In this document: in pieces, positions 41,752 through 50,171 of the stretch
Numbering within the stretch: position 1 is the first letter of the stretch
Layout of the letters: each line of letters opens with the position of its first letter
Assembly (NCBI RefSeq): GCF_000758725.1
Contig: NZ_CP009428.1
Coordinates: forward strand, 6,696,001-6,760,000
Reading direction: 5' to 3'
Source: Paenibacillus odorifer
Lineage (GTDB): Bacteria; Bacillota; Bacilli; Paenibacillales; Paenibacillaceae
Length of the DNA: 64,000 nt
Notes under the pieces: model-generated
The model's database searches: none
What the model was told of the DNA's origin: nothing
Seen by the model: the letters and a program-made list of their open reading frames with translations, nothing else
Position numbers and translations under genes: made by a program

Positions 41752-43208
41752 TCAAAAGCACATATAATTCTATTCATCCTATTAACAATGGGAATTATAT
41801 CTTGATTAATTCTCTTAGTGGAGCAGTAGATGTAGTGGATGGTCTAGTAAAGGAACGGCTAGATCGGATTGAACAGACTAATCTGCAACGAGATAATCAA
41901 AATGAGGTTGAACTACTTACTTTTTTCAAAAAAAGAGGGTATATCTTTCATAGCCTTGCAGAAGAACAACAAATACTTTTTAAAGTTAAAGATGCAATGG
42001 AAAAAATGACGGCAAAGAGTAAATGGGGTATGACCTTCAATGTTTGTACAACATATGCTTGTAATCTAAGGTGCCCCTATTGCTATCAAGGCCATCAAAT
42101 TCATGACCATAATCATGCATTAGACTCAGATGAAATAACCAAAATGTTCGAAGCTATTACTCAAATTATTAAAATGGAAGAAAATCGTGGCCGCTTCATA
42201 GGAGCACAACATCGTATGGTTTTATATGGAGGAGAACCACTTCTTCCGCAGACTAAAAATACAGTTAAAGAAGTGGTAGAACGTGCTGTTAATGAATATG
42301 GTTTCCGTATGTGCGCTATTACTAACGGGACATTCTTGCATCAATTTTTAGATATTTTTCAACCTTACCGTGACCAATGGGATTTCTTTCAAATTTCACT
42401 TGACGGCCCCAAAGCTGTTCACGATAAACGGCGTATCATGGCTGGTGGACAAGGAACATTTGATCGTATAGTCCAAAATATTGATATGGCCCTGGAACGA
42501 GGCTTTGCCGTTGCTACTAGGACAAATGTTAACAAAGAAAATCTGGGTCATCTGGTCGAACTGGCTAATTTCATTGAACAAAAGGGCTGGAATAAGTTCC
42601 CCCACTTTGGTTGGCAAGTCACGCCTGTTACTAATCACTTCAGTGAACCAATGCCCGACCACTTACCTGAACATGAACTGTTGATAGCCCTATATGAAAT
42701 GTTCGGCGACTTGGATTCTTTTATTGATAAATACAACGCAAGACTGGGATCAGTGATAAACATGCGCACCTCACGAATTAGAAACACGATCCGATCTTTT
42801 GATTGGAGCAGGATGGACGATATGGATGCTTGTACTTCCTCGGGGGTCACTAGTGTTCCACATTTTAAAGAATGCAGCGCGCGCGAACAACGTTTCTATT
42901 CATTTGGGACAGAAGGACTTATCTATGCCTGTCCCGACTCTGTAGGCCGTGCAGAGACCGCCGTTGGATCATTTTTCCCAAAATATGAGCTGAATTCTGA
43001 AGCTCATCAGCAATGGGACCGGGGAATTACAGATTCCAAGGAATGCACGGAATGCTCTATCTCTCTCTTTTGTGGTGGTGGTTGTGCTTATGCCAATTTA
43101 ATGAGGAATGGAGATATTACAAAGCCCTATTGTAATTATGCCAATGAAACAATAGATGTTTATATCAAACATAATAAACACCTTTTCGAAGAATTGGGTA
43201 CCGTCTAA
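41748..43208 (+). CDS. Radical SAM/SPASM peptide maturase 2
   Basis: A 486-residue paralogue of the preceding enzyme with the same order: N-terminal recognition-like domain (YILINSLSGAVDVVDGLVK, FFKKRGYIF), radical SAM domain with CNLRCPYC (Cys 105, 109, 112), LYGGEPLLP, ISLDGPKAVHDKRR, then SPASM with CSAREQRFYSFG, YACPDSVG and CTECSISLFCGGGCAYA. The two differ over most of their length, so they are old duplicates or separate recruits, and probably install different bonds or act as a pair. Start overlaps the previous stop by four bases (ATGA), so they are made together. Confidence 0.92.
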   Translation: MIKSTYNSIHPINNGNYILINSLSGAVDVVDGLVKERLDRIEQTNLQRDNQNEVELLTFFKKRGYIFHSLAEEQQILFKVKDAMEKMTAKSKWGMTFNVCTTYACNLRCPYCYQGHQIHDHNHALDSDEITKMFEAITQIIKMEENRGRFIGAQHRMVLYGGEPLLPQTKNTVKEVVERAVNEYGFRMCAITNGTFLHQFLDIFQPYRDQWDFFQISLDGPKAVHDKRRIMAGGQGTFDRIVQNIDMALERGFAVATRTNVNKENLGHLVELANFIEQKGWNKFPHFGWQVTPVTNHFSEPMPDHLPEHELLIALYEMFGDLDSFIDKYNARLGSVINMRTSRIRNTIRSFDWSRMDDMDACTSSGVTSVPHFKECSAREQRFYSFGTEGLIYACPDSVGRAETAVGSFFPKYELNSEAHQQWDRGITDSKECTECSISLFCGGGCAYANLMRNGDITKPYCNYANETIDVYIKHNKHLFEELGTV

Positions 43209-43226
43209 AGAAAGAGGGGGATAATT

Positions 43227-44459
43227 ATGAATGCGATAGCAGCAACAAAATATCCCCAATTGATACCCTATATTATCCATGAAATGGATGTTTGGGAAGA
43301 GGGGGCTCGCTATTTAGTTCACTTTGACAATGGTCTACAAATGAAAGTAACAGAAAAGATTTTAACCATTTTTAACTGTATGGACGGAAAAAAGTCGCTT
43401 TTAGAGATTTCTGAGCAATTATTAGAGAAATATGAAGTTGCCCCACGCTTAGAAGAGCTACAATATTTATTAGAACATCTTCTAACTGAGAAGGGTATCG
43501 TTGTAGGGAGCGAAAAAATAGCAGAACATTCCTCGGCCATCCGTTTTCGTACTCCACTATTAAATGCAAGCCGACTGGAAGGCTGTTCCCAACCCTTTCA
43601 GCATCTTTTTTCTTTAAAAGGTATTTGTATTTTTGGAGTTCTTATGAGTATTGCCCTCTACAACTACATAATAAATTTAAGTCTTTCTGCAAATAAAGCA
43701 GATTTAGGCTCTTATCTTTTTTGGATTATTACTTTTTTCATGATTTTGTTTTCGGCTATATTCCATGAATTTGGGCATACAGTGGCGGCTTTTAAATATA
43801 ATGTTAAACCAAGAGATATGGGGATCGGATTGTTTTTTTTAGCCCCTGTTCTTTTCGTGGATTTGAGTGATGCTTGGAAAGCAAGTAGAAAAGAGCGAGT
43901 AGTGATCGACCTTGGAGGTATATATTTTCAATTATGGATATTTATTATATATGAATTATCATCTATAATAACAGGGAGCAATATACTATTTACTGCCAAC
44001 CATTTTATTTTGCTTTCCATTATTAGCAATCTAAATCCATTATTACGTCTTGATGGTTTCTGGGTACTTACAGATATCCTCGGAATTCCCAACCTGCATA
44101 CTAGAACTTTTACATTGGTAAAACAAGGATTATTGGGATATGTATGTAGGAAACGACTTTTCCGCGAGAAATTTAGATTAAATATTATCAATATGAGCAG
44201 TACTTACAAGAAAGTGTTTTTAGCGTATTCCTCTTTATACTTAATTGTTTTCAGCATTGCTTTAATGTATATGTTACGTTTTATTTTTTCATTTACTTCC
44301 CTCTTTCATTCTTGGAACTGGACAAACTTCAAAGGCCTTTTGATAGTGATTGTGATATTAATTCTTCATTTCACCATATTACTTATTAAAAAAATTAACA
44401 GAAAGAAGGAAAATTCAGTTGATTGTAGAACAACCGATTCTGGCCATCCAAAATCTTAA
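43227..44459 (+). CDS. Membrane M50-type zinc protease with PqqD-like N-terminal domain
   Basis: A 410-residue protein. Residues 20-100 look like a PqqD-type winged helix (LQMKVTEKILTIFNCMDGKK, LEELQYLLEHLLTEKGI), a common RiPP leader-binding fold. Then come about eight membrane segments carrying the site-2-protease zinc site HEFGH (His 180, Glu 181, His 184) and the second motif NLNPLLRLDGFW (Asp 276). This is the architecture of B. subtilis YydH, the protease of the YydF epipeptide system. It likely cuts the modified precursor in or at the membrane before export. GAGGGGG precedes the ATG. Its end overlaps the next gene by 41 bases. Confidence 0.88.
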   Translation: MNAIAATKYPQLIPYIIHEMDVWEEGARYLVHFDNGLQMKVTEKILTIFNCMDGKKSLLEISEQLLEKYEVAPRLEELQYLLEHLLTEKGIVVGSEKIAEHSSAIRFRTPLLNASRLEGCSQPFQHLFSLKGICIFGVLMSIALYNYIINLSLSANKADLGSYLFWIITFFMILFSAIFHEFGHTVAAFKYNVKPRDMGIGLFFLAPVLFVDLSDAWKASRKERVVIDLGGIYFQLWIFIIYELSSIITGSNILFTANHFILLSIISNLNPLLRLDGFWVLTDILGIPNLHTRTFTLVKQGLLGYVCRKRLFREKFRLNIINMSSTYKKVFLAYSSLYLIVFSIALMYMLRFIFSFTSLFHSWNWTNFKGLLIVIVILILHFTILLIKKINRKKENSVDCRTTDSGHPKS

Positions 44460-45132
44460 CAAAGAGTACGAATCCGAAGCCGGCATAATATCTGTTCTTA
44501 AGGGAATAAATCTGAAGTTTTACAAAAGTGAGATTGTAAGCATTATGGGACCCAGCGGCAGCGGAAAATCAACCCTGCTTGGGATTATGGGATCCCTAGA
44601 TAAGCCTAGTACAGGGAAAATCGCACTTGAGGGTAAGTCAATCGAATCTTTATCTGAAGAAAAACTTTCTGATTATCGCGCACAAAAAATTGGGTTTGTT
44701 TTTCAATCCTTCAATCTAATCTCTACAATGACCGCTCTTGAAAATGTAATGCTTCCCATGTTCTGCATCAAAGGCACCCGACATAGTGAAATACGTAAAA
44801 AAGCAGAAGAAATGTTGAAGCTTGTGGGGATGGGCGATCGGATGAAGCACCTGCCTAATCAACTATCCGGCGGACAACAGCAACGTGTCGCTATTGCAAG
44901 AGCTCTGATTAATAAGCCCTCTCTAGTCATTGCTGACGAGCCAACCGGCAATTTAGATCGTGATTCCGGACAGAAAGTTCTTGACCTTATCTTCCGCTTA
45001 AAACAGCAAATGAGAATGACCTTCATTATTGCTACCCATGATCCAGAGGTTGCTTCAAAATCCGACCGAGTGATTTACATTAGAGATGGAAGGGTTGAAA
45101 CTGAGGATCCTTGTCTGAGTAAAGGAAGGTGA
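44419..45132 (+). CDS. ABC transporter ATPase, MacB/LolD-like
   Basis: A 237-residue ATPase with Walker A GPSGSGKST, Q-loop VFQSFNLISTM, signature LSGGQQQR, Walker B VIADEPTGNLD and switch ATHDPEVA. It starts with TTG, eight bases after GAAGGA, within the end of the protease gene (41-base overlap), which indicates coupled translation. It partners the FtsX-type permease that follows by seven bases. In this cluster it should power export of the mature peptide or protect the producer from it. Confidence 0.93.
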   Translation: MIVEQPILAIQNLNKEYESEAGIISVLKGINLKFYKSEIVSIMGPSGSGKSTLLGIMGSLDKPSTGKIALEGKSIESLSEEKLSDYRAQKIGFVFQSFNLISTMTALENVMLPMFCIKGTRHSEIRKKAEEMLKLVGMGDRMKHLPNQLSGGQQQRVAIARALINKPSLVIADEPTGNLDRDSGQKVLDLIFRLKQQMRMTFIIATHDPEVASKSDRVIYIRDGRVETEDPCLSKGR

Positions 45133-45139
45133 ATATCTG

Positions 45140-47695
45140 ATGATATGGCTGAGCTCTGCCGGGAGAAGTTTATTACGTAACAAATTAAGAACAATTTTCA
45201 CTATATTGTCTCTCATTATTGGAAGTGCAAGTTTCTTTAGTATGTTCCTATTATCTGAATTGGCGCCACGTTCTATTGAGAATTCTGCCAAACTGCTATT
45301 AGGTGGGGATGTATTAGTCCAGTCCTACCTTAAGCCACTACAGAGCAATATAGTGAATGATATATTCCAAGACATGGGAGAAATCGACAGCCATTCATCT
45401 TCATATGTCGGACAGAGCATGGTGCAATCCAAAAATAAAACAACAAGCGTGATCTTGAAGGGAATTGATACGAAGACTTACCCTTATTATGGGGAAAATC
45501 AATATCCTGGCATCCGTTCACTTCAAGCAAATGAGGTCCTTCTTGCTGATAATGCAGCAGATCGCCTACAGGTAAAGGTTGGAGAAAAAATTTGGTTGCC
45601 GAGCGCGTCTGATGGAAGTCTGCATGAGTACAAGGTAAAAGGATTAGTACTTAATGTTCAAGAGTCTTACGGAGATGCGGATATTTTTGGAGCTGCTTAT
45701 CTTCCGTTGAATGAAGCAGCTAATCTGCTAAACGCTCCAGCCGGAAGCACAAATGAAATTCTTATCCATTGGAAAGCGGGCACACCAAAGACTTCTTGGC
45801 AAGCAGAACTTGAGAAGCATCTGCCAAGTGCTACACTAACGGACACGAAAGAGCGGACAGACGAAAGCTTGGCTCAAGCCAAGACCCTTCTTTTACTTTT
45901 ACAATTGTTCAGTCTGCTTGCACTGGGAATCAGCGCTTTGACAGTTTCAAATACAATGAAGCAGGCAATGAGCACTAGAATGCGCGATATTGCAGTTATG
46001 AAGGCAATAGGTGTACGCTCTCGCTCAGTTGCCGGTACCTTTTTAACAGAAGGTATTCTTATCGGGACGATAGGAACTATTACTGGAATAGTAACAGGTC
46101 TTCTAGTGAGTACTTGGTTAACTTCTTACGTAGGCAAAATGTTAGCTATACCGTTGTCTTGGGAGTTTTCATGGAAAGTCACAATTGTTACCTTCGCAGT
46201 AGGAATGCTAATGGCACTGATATCAACATGGATTCCTCTAAAAGGAATGCTCATCGTCTCTCCTATGCAGCTATTGCTTGAAGGAAACCATCAGATCCCT
46301 TCTTATCGGGTACGCTTTTGGAAAAGAGGACTCTTATTATTACTGATTTCGCTAGTTGTAGCATTCTACTTACAAAAAACACTTTTTCTGGGTTCAACCG
46401 AATCCATTAGTTCTAGAGTCGTTCTATCTTTTTTAGGGATTCTACTGATTATTATATTGGTAAGTATATTTGTGAAGGTATGTTCTTCTGCTTTCTCTTT
46501 CATTTTCAGAGTGGTTGGAAGCATGAGGAAACTCATCTCTCCTCGTTGGTTTATCCCTTTTCATAATTTATCATCTGGAAGAAAACGATACGGACTATTG
46601 GCTCTTATCTTGAGTGTTGGTGTTGCATCAGCAGTATCAAGCGAACTTTTCGCTGATAACTTAACTCAGTCTGTCAGTCAACAGTTAGAGACCGAGGCCA
46701 AAGGAAATCTACTCATCACAAGCTCCTTAGTAGAGTCTGAAGCAGTCAAGGAAGCTTTTCAATCTCTCGATATTAAAAAGTGGACAGAGGGTGTCCAGAT
46801 GAACGGTCTTTTAAGTTCAATTAACGGAAGTGAAGCAACTTCTCTTTTTCAGCAAAAGTCAGACGGGAATAAGTTCTTCGCTTCCAATAAATTGAGCATT
46901 GAAGGTGTTGACCCTTCACTTGCATCAAGGTCCTATTCCATTATTGGTGGACGTGACCTTATAGAAGATGATTCATCGCACAAGACCGCATTATTATTGG
47001 AAGATTATCAACAGTTGGGAATTAAGACAGGCGATACAGTTGAAGTTACAATGGGAGAAAAGAAGATTCCTTTCAAAATTGTTGGCTTTTTTGAATCAGG
47101 GTTCGTAAAAACAGTAGGTATGAGAACAACTAAAGATATATTGTCTAAATATGGGGCGCCTAACCGGGTAATGTTTTCTATTGACGGAGGGACCCTGACT
47201 ACGGGTTTACTCTCTGAATTAAACGGTGTACTTCCAGCATCCGCTATGGCGTATTCAGTATCAAGTACAGCCTCCGAAAGCTTAAATTCAATGATACGTA
47301 TGATAAGTGTATTCTTCTCTATAGTGACTTTATTTGCCTTCATTACAGCGATACTTACCATCGGGAATCAAATTGTGATAAGCCTTTTAAGAAAACGCAG
47401 AGAAATTGCAATCATCAAAGCAGTGGGAGTATCCAATGGTAAGACATTACGGTCAATCTTGTTAGAGAACTTTGTTTTATCTTTAGTCTCAGGAACTGCT
47501 GGTACAGGGATAGCTTTGTTGTTAACGACTGTAGCTCTAAAACTTATGTTCAAGTTACCTGTCCTGGTTGATGTTAAATGGGTGATTTATGGGATTGGCC
47601 TATGTGTTATAACCACACTCTCAGTGGCTTGGATAGCGGCGAGGCCTGCTCTGCTTACTAAACCTACGCAGCTCTTACAGACCAACCAGTTATGA
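45140..47695 (+). CDS. ABC transporter permease, FtsX/MacB-like, duplicated
   Basis: An 851-residue permease made of two FtsX-type halves. Each half has a soluble domain outside the membrane and FtsX segments: SLLALGISALTVSNTMKQAM with TRMRDIAVMKAIGVR in the first, and FITAILTIGNQIVISLLRKR with REIAIIKAVGVSNGKTLR in the second. The N-terminal SLLRNKLRTIFTILSLIIGSA is the usual first segment. Such 'mechanotransmission' permeases export peptides or relieve antimicrobial peptides, as YydJ and BceB-type proteins do. Last gene of the cluster; a strong terminator follows. Confidence 0.92.
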   Translation: MIWLSSAGRSLLRNKLRTIFTILSLIIGSASFFSMFLLSELAPRSIENSAKLLLGGDVLVQSYLKPLQSNIVNDIFQDMGEIDSHSSSYVGQSMVQSKNKTTSVILKGIDTKTYPYYGENQYPGIRSLQANEVLLADNAADRLQVKVGEKIWLPSASDGSLHEYKVKGLVLNVQESYGDADIFGAAYLPLNEAANLLNAPAGSTNEILIHWKAGTPKTSWQAELEKHLPSATLTDTKERTDESLAQAKTLLLLLQLFSLLALGISALTVSNTMKQAMSTRMRDIAVMKAIGVRSRSVAGTFLTEGILIGTIGTITGIVTGLLVSTWLTSYVGKMLAIPLSWEFSWKVTIVTFAVGMLMALISTWIPLKGMLIVSPMQLLLEGNHQIPSYRVRFWKRGLLLLLISLVVAFYLQKTLFLGSTESISSRVVLSFLGILLIIILVSIFVKVCSSAFSFIFRVVGSMRKLISPRWFIPFHNLSSGRKRYGLLALILSVGVASAVSSELFADNLTQSVSQQLETEAKGNLLITSSLVESEAVKEAFQSLDIKKWTEGVQMNGLLSSINGSEATSLFQQKSDGNKFFASNKLSIEGVDPSLASRSYSIIGGRDLIEDDSSHKTALLLEDYQQLGIKTGDTVEVTMGEKKIPFKIVGFFESGFVKTVGMRTTKDILSKYGAPNRVMFSIDGGTLTTGLLSELNGVLPASAMAYSVSSTASESLNSMIRMISVFFSIVTLFAFITAILTIGNQIVISLLRKRREIAIIKAVGVSNGKTLRSILLENFVLSLVSGTAGTGIALLLTTVALKLMFKLPVLVDVKWVIYGIGLCVITTLSVAWIAARPALLTKPTQLLQTNQL

Positions 47696-47737
47696 TCTAA
47701 TAAGGCTCTAATGAATTGGTACTTAAATAGTTACTGT

Positions 47738-47768
47738 CCCTCTCTATTACGCAGAGAGGGATTTTTTT
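47738..47768 (+). terminator. Terminator ending the RiPP operon
   Basis: Perfect arms CCCTCTCT (47738-47745) and AGAGAGGG (47753-47760), followed by ATTTTTTTA. Confidence 0.9.
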
Positions 47769-47821
47769 ATACCTTGTCATAACTACGTTTGGTGTAAAAA
47801 TACATTAATTTGTGATACGGT

Positions 47822-48355
47822 TCACAGTATTTTAATTGCCTCAATATAAAGCTCGATCCTCACTTCATTTCCGACTATAATTCCACCGGTTTCCAGAGGC
47901 GAGTTGAATTTCAAACCAAATTCATTACGATCAATACTGGCTGTTGAATGAAATCCTACACGTTCCCGTCCGCGTGGGTCCTTGTTTAGTCCTTCAAATA
48001 CAGTATGAAAAGTAACAGATTGGGTTACTCCATGCAGAGTTAGATTGCCTGTAAGTTCATATTGCCGCTCACCAGCAAAGACGCAGTTGGTGCTTTGAAA
48101 CGCAATGGTTGGATACTTGGCAGCATGAAGGAAGTCGTCGCCCCTCAAATGTTCATCTCGTTGCGCTTGGCGAGTTGTGATACTATTTGCGTCTATGGAA
48201 GCCTGAATACCCATAGTTGTTAACTCGTTGGGATCAAAACTTAAGATAGCCTGGAAACGCTCAAATACTCCTTTGATTTTATTAATCATTAAATGCGTCA
48301 CCGAAAACTCGACGGAGCTGTGGTCCGGATCCACTTCCCATTTGATATTACTCAT
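47822..48355 (-). CDS. YceI-family lipid-binding protein
   Basis: A 177-residue protein of the YceI lipocalin-like family: IKWEVDPDHSSVEFSVTHLM, FERFQAILSFDPNELTTMGI, YELTGNLTLHGVTQSVTFH, and a C-terminal VRIELYIEAIKI. These eight-stranded barrels bind polyisoprenoid lipids; cytoplasmic forms without a signal peptide, as here, are common in Bacillota and of uncertain role. It is monocistronic, downstream of the MarR operon terminator. Confidence 0.9.
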   Translation of the reverse strand: MSNIKWEVDPDHSSVEFSVTHLMINKIKGVFERFQAILSFDPNELTTMGIQASIDANSITTRQAQRDEHLRGDDFLHAAKYPTIAFQSTNCVFAGERQYELTGNLTLHGVTQSVTFHTVFEGLNKDPRGRERVGFHSTASIDRNEFGLKFNSPLETGGIIVGNEVRIELYIEAIKIL

Positions 48356-48442
48356 GAATAAATTCCACCTCTATAATAAGATTATGAGCAAGGTCACCCT
48401 ATCTCCAAAACACTGCGCTACTCGCTATACCCCTAATATACA

Positions 48443-48480
48443 AAAACGCTACTGACAACGTTGTGTCAGTAGCGTTTTAG
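48443..48480 (-). terminator. Terminator of the oxidoreductase-MarR operon
   Basis: Perfect 15-bp arms at 48443-48457 and 48464-48478 (AAAACGCTACTGACA and its complement). On the minus strand the tail is TTGTATATT. The 250-base gap between MarR and YceI genes holds otherwise only the YceI promoter region. Confidence 0.75.
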
Positions 48481-48606
48481 CATTTTTGCGGCTTCCTCGT
48501 AAATCCGATTTCAGAATGGTTCCCCATTGAATCCGTAATTCCTTTTACCCGAATATCCACCATCGCAATAAACATTGAGCTGTGTGTGAACAGTCATAAT
48601 CTGCAA

Positions 48607-49041
48607 CTAGTCGAATCTTTGCAACGATTCAAATAAACGCCTTAAGTTATTCAATAAGCTGTTTTTTTCCTCTAGAGTCCAGTCATCCAAAGCTTCATGC
48701 AAAATGCGTTCACGGGTGAGGCTAATCATTGCATTGATTTCCTCCCCGCTTTTCGTCAATTCAGACACACGAATGCGGGAATCTGCACTTGATGGATACG
48801 TATGAACCAACCCCGCGTTTTCTAACTTATCAATTTGCCGGCTAACACTCGAATAGTTTTTTCCCATCATGGCGGCCAAATCACCAACACTAGTCGGTTG
48901 GAGATGCACGATGCCCACAAAGACACGAAAGGTTGCTGCTTCCAAATTTACGCCAGCATTAGCAATCATCTTCTTATCACGGTCTGGCCTATTGATAATG
49001 GAAACTAAATCGATCAGTGCTTTAAAAATATCGTTTTCCAT
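48607..49041 (-). CDS. MarR-family transcriptional regulator
   Basis: A 144-residue winged-helix protein. The recognition region reads QPTSVGDLAAMMGKNYSSVSRQIDKLENAGLVHTY, followed by the wing (SADSRIRVSELTKSG), and long N- and C-terminal dimer helices. Its ATG is one base after the oxidoreductase stop at 49043, so the two are co-transcribed. Two matching palindromes at the operon promoter are the likely target, giving autorepression relieved by a reactive or phenolic ligand. Confidence 0.92.
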   Translation of the reverse strand: MENDIFKALIDLVSIINRPDRDKKMIANAGVNLEAATFRVFVGIVHLQPTSVGDLAAMMGKNYSSVSRQIDKLENAGLVHTYPSSADSRIRVSELTKSGEEINAMISLTRERILHEALDDWTLEEKNSLLNNLRRLFESLQRFD

Positions 49042-49042
49042 T

Positions 49043-49999
49043 TTATTTCACCCTTACAACAGGACGAGGCATTAGTGGGGCATTCCAAGCCTCTTCAATA
49101 TCTTCTAGAGCGAACTCTTTTGTGGTAATTTTTATCTTCCCCTCGGCAGCCATTTCAAAGACACCTCTAACAGCAGATAGCATATCAGCTTTAGAAACAC
49201 TCTTATCTCCGCTACCTACGAGTTCGATTGTTGATGAGCGTAAAAGAGATGAAGGTAAATGAATGCTTTCTTGGCCAGATGAAGTTCCAATGCTTACAAA
49301 ACGAGTTGAACGATCCGTTTTCGCCTTAACAAGAGCTGACATGATAGCGAGTGCGCTGTCGCCCCAAAGATAATCCAATATAACATCAACACCTTCAGCA
49401 ATAACTGGCATTAGGGCGTTTTCAAACATTTTTTGACCGTTGTCGGCTGTCATATCAAATGCAATAGCCTCATCAGCTTCAAGTGCTTGCAACTTCGATT
49501 CGTTGCGTCCTGTTACAATGACCTTCTTGGCCCCCAGACCCTTAGCAATCTGAACTGCTAAACTACCGGATGCACCAGTAGCGCCATTAATCAATACAGT
49601 TTGACCGGATTTAAAACCAGCTCGAAATACCAATGCAGCCCATGACGACATAGCAGGGTTGGCGATAGCGGCAGCAGTGAGATCATCAATACCATCTGGT
49701 AAACGGACAGTCAGCTTTTCGTTGACGATTGTTTGCTCAGCCAAACTGCCATATGGTGCAGTAGGCAGCGCAAAGTAAACACGAGACCCATCTTTCAAAG
49801 TTCCTACACCGTCGATACCGGCTACAATTGGAAAGTTAACTTCAGAAGAGTAGTGCATACCCATTGAACGGAACTTGCTAACTCGACTCAAGGCTGTGGC
49901 CGTAACGTTAATTATAACTAGCCCCTCTGTCCCAACGGGGGAATCAAAATGACCCATTACGGGAATCGTCCCCTTATCCTTTACGATTGCTGCCTTCAT
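49043..49999 (-). CDS. Zinc-free MDR oxidoreductase (quinone oxidoreductase-like)
   Basis: A 318-residue medium-chain reductase. It lacks the Cys/His zinc site of alcohol dehydrogenases and has the NADPH loop VLINGATGASGSLAVQIAKGLGAKKVIVTGRNESKL. It resembles quinone reductases and YhdH/AdhB-like enzymes that reduce quinones or enones. The frame opens at 50080 in the operator, but AAGGGTG is placed for the ATG at 49999 (MKAAIVKDKG). The MarR gene follows directly, so it is probably an inducible detoxification enzyme. Confidence 0.9.
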   Translation of the reverse strand: MKAAIVKDKGTIPVMGHFDSPVGTEGLVIINVTATALSRVSKFRSMGMHYSSEVNFPIVAGIDGVGTLKDGSRVYFALPTAPYGSLAEQTIVNEKLTVRLPDGIDDLTAAAIANPAMSSWAALVFRAGFKSGQTVLINGATGASGSLAVQIAKGLGAKKVIVTGRNESKLQALEADEAIAFDMTADNGQKMFENALMPVIAEGVDVILDYLWGDSALAIMSALVKAKTDRSTRFVSIGTSSGQESIHLPSSLLRSSTIELVGSGDKSVSKADMLSAVRGVFEMAAEGKIKITTKEFALEDIEEAWNAPLMPRPVVRVK

Positions 50000-50023
50000 A
50001 TTTACACCCTTCTTCCACCCCAT

Positions 50024-50083
50024 ATTATGTGCATATTGCACATAATAAAGTATAACACAAATTATGTGCAATATGCACATTTT
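50024..50083. promoter_or_regulatory. Twin palindromic operators at the MarR operon promoter
   Basis: Two copies of the palindrome ATTATGTGCA-N3-TGCACATAAT lie at 50024-50046 (perfect 10-base arms) and 50061-50083 (arms identical over the first seven bases), with centres 37 bp apart. A minus-strand TATACT (50049-50054) lies between them, so bound repressor would cover the -10 region and the -35 region. These fit MarR operators well. Confidence 0.8.
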
Positions 50084-50131
50084 ATTTGGAATCCATATCC
50101 GGACGCAAGTCCATTAGCTTATTTCCAAAAG

Positions 50132-50168
50132 AAACGGCTGGTCAGGTTCCCCTGATCCAGCCGTTTTT
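50132..50168 (-). terminator. Terminator of the S-layer-homology protein gene
   Basis: AAACGGCTGG (50132-50141) and CCAGCCGTTT (50157-50166) with an inner CAGG/CCTG pair. It lies just after the minus-strand stop at 50172; on that strand the tail is CTTTTGG, and in the other direction it is TTTTTTG, so it may act both ways. Confidence 0.65.
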
Positions 50169-50171
50169 TGA

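Noticed and set aside
47822..48355. YceI gene as part of the RiPP cluster
   Set aside because: It is on the other strand beyond a strong terminator, and YceI proteins are widespread single genes.
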